This document shows, in pieces, positions 1-8,594 of a DNA stretch of 37,250 bases. Under the pieces are notes generated by a model, which searched no databases, was not told the origin of the DNA, and saw nothing but the letters and a program-made list of their open reading frames with translations. The translations under genes and the position numbers were made by a program. The first letter of the stretch is position 1; each line of letters opens with the position of its first letter. The DNA lies in NCBI RefSeq assembly GCF_015207065.1, contig NZ_JADEXP010000018.1, forward strand, positions 1-37,250, written 5' to 3'. This DNA comes from Leptolyngbya cf. ectocarpi LEGE 11479 (GTDB taxonomy: Bacteria > Cyanobacteriota > Cyanobacteriia > Phormidesmidales > Phormidesmidaceae).

Positions 1-1232
1 AAACGCTACTGGCTAAGGCCGTTGCTGGAGAAGCGGGCGTACCGTTCTTCTCTATCTCTGGTTCTGAATTTGTAGAAATGTTTGTGGGTGTGGGTGCCTC
101 TCGTGTCCGCGACCTGTTTGAGCAAGCTAAGAATAACGCCCCCTGTATTGTCTTTATTGATGAGATTGACGCAGTAGGTCGTCAACGGGGTGCTGGTCTT
201 GGCGGTGGTAATGACGAGCGTGAGCAAACCTTAAACCAACTTCTGACGGAGATGGATGGTTTTGAGGGCAATACTGGCATCATCATTATCGCGGCTACCA
301 ACCGTCCTGATGTATTAGATGCTGCCCTGCTGCGTCCAGGTCGTTTTGACCGTCAGGTGGTCGTCGACCGCCCTGACTACTCCGGTCGTTTGGAAATTCT
401 CAAGGTTCACTCCCGTGGCAAAACCTTTAGTAAGGATGTCGACCTGGAGAAAATTGCTCGTCGTACGCCTGGGTTTACCGGTGCTGATCTGTCTAACTTG
501 TTAAACGAGGCCGCTATTTTGGCGGCTCGTCGTAACCTGACTGAAATTTCCATGGATGAAGTCAACGACGCGATTGATCGGGTCTTGGCCGGTCCAGAGA
601 AGAAAGATCGGGTGATGAGCGAAAAACGGAAGTCGCTGGTGGCTTACCACGAAGCCGGTCATGCTCTAGTAGGAGCGCTAATGCCGGACTACGATCCCGT
701 CCAGAAAATCAGCATTATTCCCCGTGGTCAGGCTGGCGGTCTAACCTGGTTTACCCCCAGTGAAGAGCGCCTGGAGTCGGGCCTATATTCCCGCTCTTAC
801 CTGCAAAATCAGATGGCCGTTGCCCTAGGTGGTCGTCTGGCTGAGGAAATTATCTTTGGCGATGAGGAAGTCACCACGGGTGCTTCCAACGACCTGCAGC
901 AGGTAGCGCGAGTTGCCCGCCAGATGGTTACCCGGTTTGGCATGAGCGAAAAGCTGGGTCCAGTTGCCTTGGGTCGTCAGCAGGGCAATCCATTCCTAGG
1001 TCGTGATATTGCTACAGAGCGAGATTTCTCTGAGGAGACAGCTGCTGTCATTGATTCTGAAGTGCGTGATCTAGTAGATGTAGCCTACACTCGTGCCAAG
1101 CAGGTCTTGGTGGAGAATCGGAATGTGCTCGATCAGCTAGCGGACATGCTAGTCGATAAGGAAACCGTCGATTCGGACGAATTGCAGCGATTGCTGATTG
1201 ACAATAATGTCAGCATGGCAAGCATTGCCTAG
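1..1232 (+). CDS. ftsH: ATP-dependent zinc metalloprotease FtsH (3' part, FtsH1/FtsH3-like)
   Basis: Membrane-bound AAA+ protease that unfolds and degrades damaged membrane proteins; in cyanobacteria FtsH complexes take part in photosystem II repair. The reading frame is open from base 3 and begins inside the Walker A loop ([12 protein letters not shown]), so the N-terminal membrane part and the first half of Walker A lie outside the window; 409 residues are present. Visible are Walker B (IVFIDEID), the second region of homology ([19 protein letters not shown]), the zinc motif HEAGH at bases 648-662, and the third zinc ligand Asp in SNDLQQ at base 891. The C-terminal wording ([14 protein letters not shown], then [20 protein letters not shown]) fits, from memory, the FtsH1/FtsH3 type of Synechocystis better than FtsH2. 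A strong terminator follows the stop codon. Confidence 0.97.
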   Translation, partial: TLLAKAVAGEAGVPFFSISGSEFVEMFVGVGASRVRDLFEQAKNNAPCIVFIDEIDAVGRQRGAGLGGGNDEREQTLNQLLTEMDGFEGNTGIIIIAATNRPDVLDAALLRPGRFDRQVVVDRPDYSGRLEILKVHSRGKTFSKDVDLEKIARRTPGFTGADLSNLLNEAAILAARRNLTEISMDEVNDAIDRVLAGPEKKDRVMSEKRKSLVAYHEAGHALVGALMPDYDPVQKISIIPRGQAGGLTWFTPSEERLESGLYSRSYLQNQMAVALGGRLAEEIIFGDEEVTTGASNDLQQVARVARQMVTRFGMSEKLGPVALGRQQGNPFLGRDIATERDFSEETAAVIDSEVRDLVDVAYTRAKQVLVENRNVLDQLADMLVDKETVDSDELQRLLIDNNVSMASIA

Positions 1233-1279
1233 GTTTAGCATTTAGTCAGCGTTTCTCGACGTTACTCCTAAATAGTTCG

Positions 1280-1311
1280 AAAAAAGCCGCAGGTTTCCCT
1301 GCGGCTTTTTT
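1280..1311 (+). terminator. Rho-independent terminator of ftsH
   Basis: A perfect 8-bp GC-rich stem (GCCGCAGG with CCTGCGGC) closes a TTTC loop. It is preceded by six A and followed by six T, 47 bases after the ftsH stop codon. Confidence 0.93.
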
Positions 1312-1378
1312 CTATAGGGCCTGTGGCTTACTGTTTTGTTACAGGGATTGTTGCTTTTGTAAGTAGTGCTAACAATTC

Positions 1379-1403
1379 ACCAATTTCTGTATTGCAAATT
1401 GGT
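1379..1403. promoter_or_regulatory. 8-bp inverted repeat upstream of the aldolase gene
   Basis: ACCAATTT and AAATTGGT are separated by 9 bases, about 85 bases before the aldolase start. The symmetry and position suit an operator. No regulator is recognised, and short AT-rich dyads also arise by chance. Confidence 0.25.
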
Positions 1404-1486
1404 CTAAAAGCCTAAGAGGTGTCAACAGAAGTGGTGGACGCCTGCAAAATAGGCGTAGGCACCCTTATAGACCAACCCCATTGATT

Positions 1487-2236
1487 ATGACAGCTCTACA
1501 TCCAGCTCAGCATCGTTCAAATTCGCGACATCCAGCCGAATATCAGCAACGCTGGCTCCAGGCACTGCGCACCCATCGGGTAATTGCTGTAATTCGAGCG
1601 GCAACGGTAGAAAGCGGTCTAAATATGGCCTTGGCGGCAGCTGAAGGGGGAATTCATCTGCTGGAAATTACTTGGAATAGCTATCAACCCGTAGCGCTGT
1701 TGCAGGCAATTCAGCAGGCATTGCCCCACTGCACCGTCGGTGTGGGGACAATTCTGGCAGAAGAAGATTTACGGGTTGCGATCGCAACCGGGGCACAGTT
1801 TTGTTTTAGCCCTCACACATCACCGGCCTTGCTCCATCATGGCCGTACGGTGCATATCCCCACAGTGGCAGGTGCCATGACTCCCACTGAGATACTCACC
1901 GCCTGGGATGCCGGAGCCAGCAGTGTCAAAATATTCCCCATCAAGGCCTTTGGGGGGGCTACCTATCTCGAATGTTTGCAGGGTCCCTTTGGTCATATTC
2001 CCATGATTCCTTCTGGTGGCGTCACTGTCGCCAATGCTGCGGGCCTACTGGCCGCTGGGGCAACTGCTGTCGGCGTCTCCAGTGGACTGTTCACGGCGGA
2101 GCATGTGAACAATCAAGACTGGGACGCTATTCAGCAGAACGCCGCCCGGCTGATCCAGTCCATTGACGATATGACCTTAACTACCGAGTTTAAAGGCCTC
2201 AACAAACAGGCCGTAAACCATACCCAGCTTAAATGA
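1487..2236 (+). CDS. eda: KDPG/KHG-type aldolase (class I)
   Basis: Class I aldolase of the Eda family, which cleaves 2-keto-3-deoxy-6-phosphogluconate to pyruvate and glyceraldehyde 3-phosphate (Entner-Doudoroff pathway) or acts on related 2-keto-4-hydroxy acids. From ATG 1487 (249 residues) the family signatures are clear: Glu60 in LEIT, GVGT at 85-88, the Schiff-base Lys148 in VKIFP, and the phosphate-binding PSGGV at 175-179. A TTG two codons upstream (1481) is an alternative start; neither has a clear ribosome binding site. The last 20 residues or so lie beyond the usual end of the fold and are encoded antisense to the end of ycf20 (60-bp tail overlap). Substrate preference within the family cannot be read from the sequence. 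Confidence 0.9.
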   Translation: MTALHPAQHRSNSRHPAEYQQRWLQALRTHRVIAVIRAATVESGLNMALAAAEGGIHLLEITWNSYQPVALLQAIQQALPHCTVGVGTILAEEDLRVAIATGAQFCFSPHTSPALLHHGRTVHIPTVAGAMTPTEILTAWDAGASSVKIFPIKAFGGATYLECLQGPFGHIPMIPSGGVTVANAAGLLAAGATAVGVSSGLFTAEHVNNQDWDAIQQNAARLIQSIDDMTLTTEFKGLNKQAVNHTQLK

Positions 2237-2509
2237 GTTGAGTAGTTCAGGCAGCACGGTGCGCTGCTCATTGGTACGGGAACGATGGTATAGCCAGCTG
2301 ATCAGCTCCACCATCGCCACTAAAATGGCAGATACTAAAATATCAATTTCTGCCTTTTGCCCTGCGGTTGCTGAAATGGCTGTGGCAAAAAAATTACCAA
2401 ATAGCAAACTAATAATAGCCAGCGAGAGCCGTCGCCATGGATTAAACACCCACTGACTAAAGCGATGACCTGCTTGATCCACTAACGTACTTAACCGAGT
2501 CCGCTGCAT
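2177..2509 (-). CDS. ycf20: Ycf20 family membrane protein (DUF565)
   Basis: A 110-residue protein of the Ycf20 family, found in cyanobacteria and in some algal plastid genomes; an algal relative has been tied to non-photochemical quenching, but the biochemical role is unknown. The family wording is recognisable: MQRTRL at the start, the NPWRRLSL segment, AISATAGQ, and the closing LKxGxxYxLFxEAFKLGS pattern. Two hydrophobic segments (about residues 28-48 and 55-75) suggest two membrane passes. The length matches the family. Its 3' end overlaps the aldolase gene on the other strand by 60 bp, and it lies 40 bp downstream of the RDD/pentapeptide gene on the same strand, so the two could be co-transcribed. 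Confidence 0.85.
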   Translation of the reverse strand: MQRTRLSTLVDQAGHRFSQWVFNPWRRLSLAIISLLFGNFFATAISATAGQKAEIDILVSAILVAMVELISWLYHRSRTNEQRTVLPELLNSFKLGMVYGLFVEAFKLGS

Positions 2510-2549
2510 GGCTCATTTACCATCCACTACTAACTGTCTCAACCGAGTT

Positions 2550-4847
2550 TTAATCTTTTGGCGTCAACTCTTTTGGACAAGTGGGGTGAACCCCACCCTG
2601 GGCACAAATGTAGTTTAACTGGCGACCATCCAAATTGCGCACACGGCTAAAGTTAACTCCCCGTAGATGGTTGGTCGCGTTTAACTGAGCATTGGGCGTA
2701 ATGAAACTATCATGGACAGTGCGCCCATCGTCAAAAATAGCCCCGGACAGGTCAGCATCCGTCAGGTTTACCCCAGTCAACGTGGCGCGTCTGAGATCGG
2801 TATCCCGCAAATTAGCCTGTCGCAAGTCTGCCCCAGTAAAGTTGGTACTATCCAGATTTGCCCCTTGAAAATTCGCGTGGGTAAGTTGGGTCTGCCTAAA
2901 ATCGGCTCCCATTAAGTTGGCACCTATCCAGTCAGACTGCGGCAAGATTGCTTTTATCCACTGACTGTGGGAAGCGTCAATACGATTAAGTCGGGCATGA
3001 CTTAAATCAGCTCCATTAAAAATTGCCTGGGTTAGATCTGCGCCCACTAAATTGCTTCCCTGCCAGTGGCTTTGGGCTGCATTGACATGGATGAGTTGGG
3101 CATTGGTCAACTGAGCGTTCTCTAGGTTGCCATAGACCAAATTGGCATCACTCAGATTAGCCCGTCTCAGGTCTACATGATCCAACTGTGCGCCCTGTAA
3201 ATTAGCCCGTTCCAGACTAACAGCAATGAGCTGACTCTGGCTCAGATTGCTAATGATGTCGTCATAGGTGTCAGGTTTTCCATCAGCACCCACATCAAAG
3301 AAACTAGCACCGGCTAGATTTGCTTGGTTAAGGTTGGCTCCTTGCCAGCTCGTTCCTGCTGCCAATAATCCAGGCTGAATCAACTGAAAGGCACGGTCTG
3401 CATCATGGTAACGCCCTAGATTAACCCGATCTAAACGAGTTCCGTCTAAATTACCATTGTGAATGATCAGAAGTTTTGCGATCGCATCTTGGACCACATG
3501 GCGCTGCTCCAAACGAATATGGCGTGTGTCATCATCTAGAGACTGCTGGAGATCGCTTTCTAACACTCGACTCAAAGCCAGCAAAAACGGTAAGCTATCC
3601 AACCCTTGGCTGATCAGTGCCTGTTGAATCGTAGCTAAGGCTTCTGGCTGTGAGCTTTGACTGAGCAGATCCGTCAAATAGTGCGCGGCACGTGGATCAT
3701 CGGTCTGAGCTAGCATCAGAATAGCCGCGCTATAGTCATCCCCGGAGAGGCTCTGGTTGGCAAGCTTCTGGGCCGTCTCTAAAAAGATATCGTCCCCTGT
3801 TTGGGGGCCGGGTGAGCGCGTTACCCGACCAATGCCAAATCCTGCAGCGCAGGCGAGTACCATACCACTGGTGATCAGCCACCATGACCACCGACTAGAC
3901 GCAGGTGACCTGAGCACCAAGGGACCGCGTGGCTGGTGGATCAGGCTAGCGCGTGGAACCAACACCATGGAGGTGAGATTGCCTTCTGCCTCTGTCAGCC
4001 ACCACTCATCGTCATGGTCGGTTTCTCCATAGAGTTGAACAGCCGTGCTGTCTTCCTGGGACCAAAGAGCGCCGTTGCGCGAGGGTACTATGCCATCCTT
4101 ATATCCCTTATGTATGGGCAAATAGCCCATGGGCACCTTGGCTACACTTGTAACATAGGTGTTAGCGATGCGATCGTGCCAGGCGCGTTTGTCAGGTGCG
4201 ATCGCACTAACGCCTTCAACCATAGCCAACAGACCAACCGCAGCAGGTGCCCACACCCCCAATGAAAATTCTGTTGCCAGAGTCAGGCCTCCAACGATCA
4301 CCACAGGCAGTCCCCAGCGCATGAGTTCACGACTCAAAGCCTGATGTAGCTGGAGGGACTCACCCGCCATGGAAAACACCCGCAGGCCTAACCATCGCTT
4401 AGGCCATGTGCACCCCGTATAGTTCAATTGAATAAACTGCCCTCCAGCCACAGCAATCGGGGCAATCAGAGCAGCAGTCCACAGAATATTGGTCAGACGC
4501 GGTACGGTACGGTGTAACCGATGGGGGGGAAGTTGGGTGATTCTAGCCCACTCCTGTTGAGCCTGCTGGACTAAAGGATTGACCGGTACTGGGGTGTTCA
4601 GTGGAGTGTTCAGTCGAGCTGTTGGTATAGCCCTAGTCACTTCCTCAGCCGTTTTCTCCATCGGTGTAAGCGTGACTGTCTGAGTGCTCAGCACATACTG
4701 CCCCAAGCCCCAAGGCACCGCCGCACTCATGGCCACTAGCCCCACCTCCAGACTCCAAGCTACCAAGCGCCTACAGGCCAATGTCACTGACCGGATTCTA
4801 GGAGCAGGCACGATTGAATTCTGAGCATTCATGATTTGCTGAGCCAT
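2550..4847 (-). CDS. RDD-domain membrane protein with C-terminal pentapeptide repeats
   Basis: A 765-residue protein combining two known modules. Residues 30-235 resemble an RDD membrane domain: hydrophobic segments near 30-53, 121-141 and 175-213, a GLRVFSMAG stretch, and a closing RAWHDRIANTYV with the family's W-H-D. A further membrane segment lies at about 321-342. Residues 355-460 are soluble and probably helical. Residues 500-710 are pentapeptide repeats of the A(N/D)Lxx type (for example ANLMGADF, GANLDSTNF, TGADLRQANL), which fold as a right-handed beta helix. The role is unknown; the repeat domain probably provides a binding surface. ATG 4847 is used, with another in-frame ATG five codons in. 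A 273-bp spacer separates it from the divergent secreted-protein gene. Confidence 0.82.
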   Translation of the reverse strand: MAQQIMNAQNSIVPAPRIRSVTLACRRLVAWSLEVGLVAMSAAVPWGLGQYVLSTQTVTLTPMEKTAEEVTRAIPTARLNTPLNTPVPVNPLVQQAQQEWARITQLPPHRLHRTVPRLTNILWTAALIAPIAVAGGQFIQLNYTGCTWPKRWLGLRVFSMAGESLQLHQALSRELMRWGLPVVIVGGLTLATEFSLGVWAPAAVGLLAMVEGVSAIAPDKRAWHDRIANTYVTSVAKVPMGYLPIHKGYKDGIVPSRNGALWSQEDSTAVQLYGETDHDDEWWLTEAEGNLTSMVLVPRASLIHQPRGPLVLRSPASSRWSWWLITSGMVLACAAGFGIGRVTRSPGPQTGDDIFLETAQKLANQSLSGDDYSAAILMLAQTDDPRAAHYLTDLLSQSSQPEALATIQQALISQGLDSLPFLLALSRVLESDLQQSLDDDTRHIRLEQRHVVQDAIAKLLIIHNGNLDGTRLDRVNLGRYHDADRAFQLIQPGLLAAGTSWQGANLNQANLAGASFFDVGADGKPDTYDDIISNLSQSQLIAVSLERANLQGAQLDHVDLRRANLSDANLVYGNLENAQLTNAQLIHVNAAQSHWQGSNLVGADLTQAIFNGADLSHARLNRIDASHSQWIKAILPQSDWIGANLMGADFRQTQLTHANFQGANLDSTNFTGADLRQANLRDTDLRRATLTGVNLTDADLSGAIFDDGRTVHDSFITPNAQLNATNHLRGVNFSRVRNLDGRQLNYICAQGGVHPTCPKELTPKD

Positions 4848-5120
4848 GGCGCAATCTTGGTATTTTTAGTAATCCAGCGGGAGTATCCTGATCTGGCTCA
4901 GCCAGATCCCCAATTGGCACTTTTGCCTAAACCGTATAATTTAGATAATGCAAGCCATACAACAATTCCACTTTATAAATAATTAGCAAACTGGCACACA
5001 TGCAATAGCGTTAACTGTATGCTGTCTCTAGTATTGAGATATACATTCTTCAGGGATGTTAGTCAGATAAAGACCTAGTGTTCTCGTAAGGCTACCCCAT
5101 AAGTTGCCGAGGTGCTATCG

Positions 5121-5522
5121 ATGAAAAATATTGCCACAAAATATATCGCCGCCGCTCTGCTCATTGCAGCCGCTGTCGCCGCACCTACCACTGCTGTTTA
5201 TGGTCAAGCAGCATCGGAAGTTAGCGGCACAAGTGGTGGTCCCCAATCATCTGCGGACTGTGGTTTCTTGCCTGCCCAGCCCGACTATTCCTTCAATATC
5301 ACTCAGCCGACTGCTTCAGTCTCTATCACTGTGTCTGGGAGCAATGACTATACATTGCTGATGGTGAGTCCTGACAACAACTCACGGGAGTGCATTTTAG
5401 CCCACGATTTTGATGGAGGTGCAATTCAGTCTCGTGGGCTGTACAAAGCAGGCACTTACCACCTCTATGTCGGGGATGTAGATGGTGTCAGCGCTCCGTT
5501 TACTCTGAACGTTCAGAAGTAG
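5121..5522 (+). CDS. Small secreted protein of unknown function
   Basis: A 133-residue protein with a clear signal peptide: Lys-rich start MKNIATKYIA, a hydrophobic run to about residue 21, and probable cleavage after the AVYGQA region near residue 30. The mature part is short, polar and likely beta-rich, with only two cysteines (47 and 91) that could form a disulfide. The end (AGTYHLYVGDVDGVSAPFTLNV) recalls small beta-sandwich PPC-like domains; this is a weak inference. GAGG at 5109-5112, 8 bases before ATG 5121, supports that start over the in-frame GTG at 5112. No family is recognised. Confidence 0.75.
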   Translation: MKNIATKYIAAALLIAAAVAAPTTAVYGQAASEVSGTSGGPQSSADCGFLPAQPDYSFNITQPTASVSITVSGSNDYTLLMVSPDNNSRECILAHDFDGGAIQSRGLYKAGTYHLYVGDVDGVSAPFTLNVQK

Positions 5523-5535
5523 CGGGTTAAAGCCA

Positions 5536-5964
5536 CTAATCAGCTGGTGGTAAGACATCTACGTCAACAATCGTAGCTTCAGTCTCTGTATCGTCACTGA
5601 CGGTCTCAACATTAACGACATCAACATCAATGGTGCCTTCGGCGGTAACTCTGACGAAGGCACCATTATTGGCTTGTAGGGCCACACCGCAGTTGGGGCA
5701 GGTTAATGGGATGGGCTTAAATCCAGTTAACGGCTGTGTACAGGATGGGCAGGGGCCTTCCACCAAGTTACGTTTAAGCCAGAACTGGGCACCGACTATC
5801 AATAAAATAGGCCCCAAAAATAGCAGAGCAATCAGGACTGCTATTGACTTGAGCAACCAGCCAATGCCAACAGTGGTCATGAGCACAAATCCCAGGGCCA
5901 GGGTTAACCAACACCCGATGCCAGAAAAGTTGAGCTGTAACTGTCTAAACCCGTTGGGAGCCAT
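5536..5964 (-). CDS. Membrane-anchored zinc-ribbon protein
   Basis: A 142-residue protein of unknown function. Two adjacent hydrophobic segments (about residues 17-36 and 41-62) are followed by a four-cysteine zinc ribbon: CPSC (Cys72, Cys75) and CPNC (Cys89, Cys92), spaced 13 residues apart. The acidic, Val/Asp/Thr-rich tail after residue 110 is probably disordered. The layout suggests an inner-membrane or thylakoid anchor with a cytoplasmic metal-binding tail. It converges with the secreted-protein gene, with 13 bp between stop codons. No closer family is recognised. Confidence 0.7.
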   Translation of the reverse strand: MAPNGFRQLQLNFSGIGCWLTLALGFVLMTTVGIGWLLKSIAVLIALLFLGPILLIVGAQFWLKRNLVEGPCPSCTQPLTGFKPIPLTCPNCGVALQANNGAFVRVTAEGTIDVDVVNVETVSDDTETEATIVDVDVLPPAD

Positions 5965-6024
5965 GCTGCCGCCTCCTATGGCCAGTGGATCTATATTCTA
6001 TAGCTTTGATCTCACTGCTTACAC

Positions 6025-7224
6025 TTAGTGTGTTTGTTGGTGCGTTTGAATGTTGCTTTTTGGCGACTGCAGACTATCGGTTCTGACTGTGGCCATGGCG
6101 TCTAAAAGCTGTTGAAGCTGAAGGCTTAAGGCGACTTTACTAAACTGAGCCAGGGTTTGTTCCCGTAGCCAGGCGCCCTCACAACGGCGATCGTCTCCAG
6201 ACAGAGCTTCTACACAGGCTGCTGCTACTGCTGCTGGGTCTCGATGGGGTACACGCCAGCCTAAACGGCCATCCTGGAGCGGATCGGCTGAGCCGTCATC
6301 ATCCCCGGAAATCACTGGGATACCACAGGCCATTGCTTCTAGATAGACAATGCCAAATCCTTCCTGGGAGGGCATGACGTAGACATCGGCAAGACGATAA
6401 TGATCAACCAGGTTTTCATTGGCTACAAATCCCGCAAATATGACCCGTTCAGCTACACCTAAATCGTTGGCTAGCTGGGCTAGCCGTGGCTGATCGTCAC
6501 CACGACCAATAACAAGATATTTGACGCTGGGAAAGACCTTTGCGATCGCAGGTAAGGCGCGGATAGTCACATCCACCCCTTTATAGGGATCACCTTTCCA
6601 CAGTCGGGCTACCGTCATGAGGACGCGCGCTCCGGAGAGAGCGTAGCGCTGCTGTAGGGTAGGGTTTGAGATCGCAGGCGTAAACCCTTGCTCATCCACA
6701 GTACAGGGCAGAATTTTCAGACGGTTAGCATCTAACCGATTCGCCTTCCAGGCCAAATCACGGCTGTAGCGACTGATAGTCCAAATTTGTTCAGCCGCGC
6801 GTAGTGCCTTTCCTTCCGCTGGTTTGAGGGGAAACCAAACCTCTTTACCATAGGTTAGGACGATGTAGGGCACCCGGAGCCAACGCGTTAGCTGAGCGAC
6901 CATCGCCGCCAGATTAATATGTCCACAAAATAGACGACGAGGTCGTTTTAGCAGCAGGTGTAGGCCCAAAGACACCGTGAGCCGAACGCGGTCCAACATG
7001 GGGTGCCCCGACTGAAAACAGTGAAACCTAAAGAGCGATAAAAACTCAGATGGGATATCCTCCAGACGGTCGCGCAGCAAAAAAATATGTGCCGTTTCCA
7101 CTTCCTTTAACGTCCCATAGGCCATCAAGACGTCCTTGATGTAAGACTGAATTCCCCCCTCACAGCCAAATACTTCAATAAAAACAAAGGTATCTTGTGC
7201 CCGTGGTTGGCGAGCTAATGGCAT
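6025..7224 (-). CDS. GT4-family glycosyltransferase
   Basis: A GT-B fold, retaining glycosyltransferase likely to act on lipid-linked or surface polysaccharide. The C-terminal nucleotide-sugar domain is clear: LMTVARLWKGDPYKGVD, then YLVIGRGDD, then the EX7E motif in SQEGFGIVYLEAMACGIPV. The N-terminal half has an acceptor-domain pattern (GGIQSYIKDVL). ATG 7224 gives 399 residues; an in-frame GTG at 7269 would add 15. Neither start has a convincing Shine-Dalgarno. The sugar and acceptor cannot be deduced. It stands apart from the glycosyltransferase cluster at 16-19.5 kb. Confidence 0.85.
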   Translation of the reverse strand: MPLARQPRAQDTFVFIEVFGCEGGIQSYIKDVLMAYGTLKEVETAHIFLLRDRLEDIPSEFLSLFRFHCFQSGHPMLDRVRLTVSLGLHLLLKRPRRLFCGHINLAAMVAQLTRWLRVPYIVLTYGKEVWFPLKPAEGKALRAAEQIWTISRYSRDLAWKANRLDANRLKILPCTVDEQGFTPAISNPTLQQRYALSGARVLMTVARLWKGDPYKGVDVTIRALPAIAKVFPSVKYLVIGRGDDQPRLAQLANDLGVAERVIFAGFVANENLVDHYRLADVYVMPSQEGFGIVYLEAMACGIPVISGDDDGSADPLQDGRLGWRVPHRDPAAVAAACVEALSGDDRRCEGAWLREQTLAQFSKVALSLQLQQLLDAMATVRTDSLQSPKSNIQTHQQTH

Positions 7225-7336
7225 CTGCAAAGCCCCAGTATCGTGGTTTCTAGGATTCCCATCATCCACCGTGTAGATAAACTAAACTTGAATTTTGATG
7301 GGGATGCTGAAAGGCTCCCACAGGTTGTGAAATGGT

Positions 7337-7759
7337 CTAGGATGTCGTTGAACATTTAACAATTCGCAGACAGTTTCGCCCCAAATCGTTTCGTTCGTAG
7401 TTAACGTTATCGGCTAACCGACGCATTAAAAACCAACCGTAGCCTCCTTCTTTCAGAGTGCCTGGTTTGGGTTCCGTGAGCTTATCGGGGTCAAAAGGTT
7501 CTCCCCTATCCCATACCTGCACTTCCAATCGTTCCTGCCAAAGCAGCAAATCTATCTCGATGGGAGTATCCGTTGGTAAATGAGCGTGGGCATGTCTAAC
7601 AGCGTTAGTAAACCCCTCTGCTAAGGCCAAATTAACCTGATCAAAAACAGCCTCAAGCCACGGCAGCTGTGACGCAGCACAAAAACGATCAAACCACTGC
7701 TGAACTTGAGTTAAGTCTTCTAGCTTACTTTGAACTATTAACTGATCTTGCTTTAACAT
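7337..7759 (-). CDS. Anti-sigma-type ATP-binding protein (RsbW/SpoIIAB-like HATPase)
   Basis: A 140-residue stand-alone GHKL ATPase domain of the serine-kinase type found in partner-switching systems, where it phosphorylates an STAS anti-sigma-factor antagonist or binds a sigma factor. The N box is ALAEGFTNAVRHAH (Glu48, Asn52), the G1 box is VWDRGEPFDP (Asp84, Gly86), and the G2 box is GGYGWFLMRRLAD (105-117). The length is typical. There is no sigma factor, STAS protein or PP2C phosphatase beside it, so its partners must be elsewhere. The target is unknown. Confidence 0.85.
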   Translation of the reverse strand: MLKQDQLIVQSKLEDLTQVQQWFDRFCAASQLPWLEAVFDQVNLALAEGFTNAVRHAHAHLPTDTPIEIDLLLWQERLEVQVWDRGEPFDPDKLTEPKPGTLKEGGYGWFLMRRLADNVNYERNDLGRNCLRIVKCSTTS

Positions 7760-7869
7760 GTCCGACTAACCGGCACGTTCGCACCAATAGTTTGCCCGAA
7801 TTTAACTGAAAAATCGATAGATAGGCCCGAGGAAAGAGATGTCTTAGCCGTATCTTGGCACATTAAAAA

Positions 7870-7912
7870 GCTTCTTGAAGATTCCAACACATAGGACGAA
7901 TCTTCAAGAAGC
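7870..7912 (-). terminator. Terminator of the petB-petD transcript
   Basis: A perfect 15-bp inverted repeat (7870-7884 with 7898-7912, loop of 13) lies 36 bp beyond the petD stop codon. On the minus strand the stem is followed by CTTTTTAATG, the U-run expected of a rho-independent terminator. Confidence 0.88.
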
Positions 7913-7947
7913 CATCATTTCCTGATCTTGGACCGAGCAATCAATGC

Positions 7948-8430
7948 CTAGAAAAGACCTAAAGTTAAGGACTTATCGATGGGAAGAGCTGCACCAATGC
8001 CTAGCCATAGAGTAGCCACAGTACCGAACAAAAATACGGCTGTCGCTACTGGACGACGGAAAGGATTCTGAAACTTGTTCACACTCTCGATGAAGGGAAC
8101 TAACATCAGACCTAGAGGAATAGCCGTTTGCAAAGCGATACCTAAAAGCTTGTTAGGCACAATCCGCAAAATCTGAAATGCGGGGTACAAATACCACTCA
8201 GGTAGAATTTCCAGGGGAGTAGCAAAGGGATTTGCAGGTTCTCCTACAAGTGCAGGATCCAAAACCGCAAGTGCTACACAGCAAGCAATGCTACCCAGAA
8301 TAACTACGGGAAAGATGTACAGCAAATCGTTGGGCCATGCAGGTTCACCGTAATAATTGTGACCCATGCCCTTCTTCAGCTTCTCTCTTAGTTGAGGATC
8401 GCTGAGATCAGGCTTCTTAATCGTTGCCAT
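7948..8430 (-). CDS. petD: Cytochrome b6-f complex subunit IV
   Basis: A 160-residue thylakoid membrane subunit that, with cytochrome b6, forms the core of the complex moving electrons from plastoquinol to plastocyanin or cytochrome c6. The start [38 protein letters not shown] pattern, the quinol-site PEWY (in [17 protein letters not shown]) and the three hydrophobic segments are all as in the family, as is the length. It lies 164 bp downstream of petB on the same strand, the usual cyanobacterial order, and ends at a strong terminator. Confidence 0.98.
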   Translation of the reverse strand: MATIKKPDLSDPQLREKLKKGMGHNYYGEPAWPNDLLYIFPVVILGSIACCVALAVLDPALVGEPANPFATPLEILPEWYLYPAFQILRIVPNKLLGIALQTAIPLGLMLVPFIESVNKFQNPFRRPVATAVFLFGTVATLWLGIGAALPIDKSLTLGLF

Positions 8431-8486
8431 AGCTCAAATCGTCTCCTAATTTACCTCTAAACAGACTATGTGACCTGGTACTAACA

Positions 8487-8583
8487 GCTTAACCCTGAAC
8501 CTAGCGGGACGCTACATCTGGCAATCAACCAAAATATTCAGTCCCACCCAGGCTTTACAATCCAAATCTGGGCAGGGTTAAGC
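8487..8583. repeat. 11-bp inverted repeat bracketing the petB-petD spacer
   Basis: GCTTAACCCTG (8487-8497) and its exact complement CAGGGTTAAGC (8573-8583) enclose most of the petB-petD spacer, so the transcript could fold into a long-range stem. A third copy of the core CTTAACCCTG, with CCCA following, lies upstream of petB on the plus strand at 9344-9357. The role is unknown; RNA processing or stability between the two cistrons is one possibility. Confidence 0.5.
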
Positions 8584-8594
8584 AATAGTTCTTT

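Noticed and set aside
2700-3340. Short-period DNA repeats that could suggest a CRISPR or satellite
   Set aside because: They are pentapeptide codon repeats inside the RDD-protein gene; units are degenerate and have no spacers.
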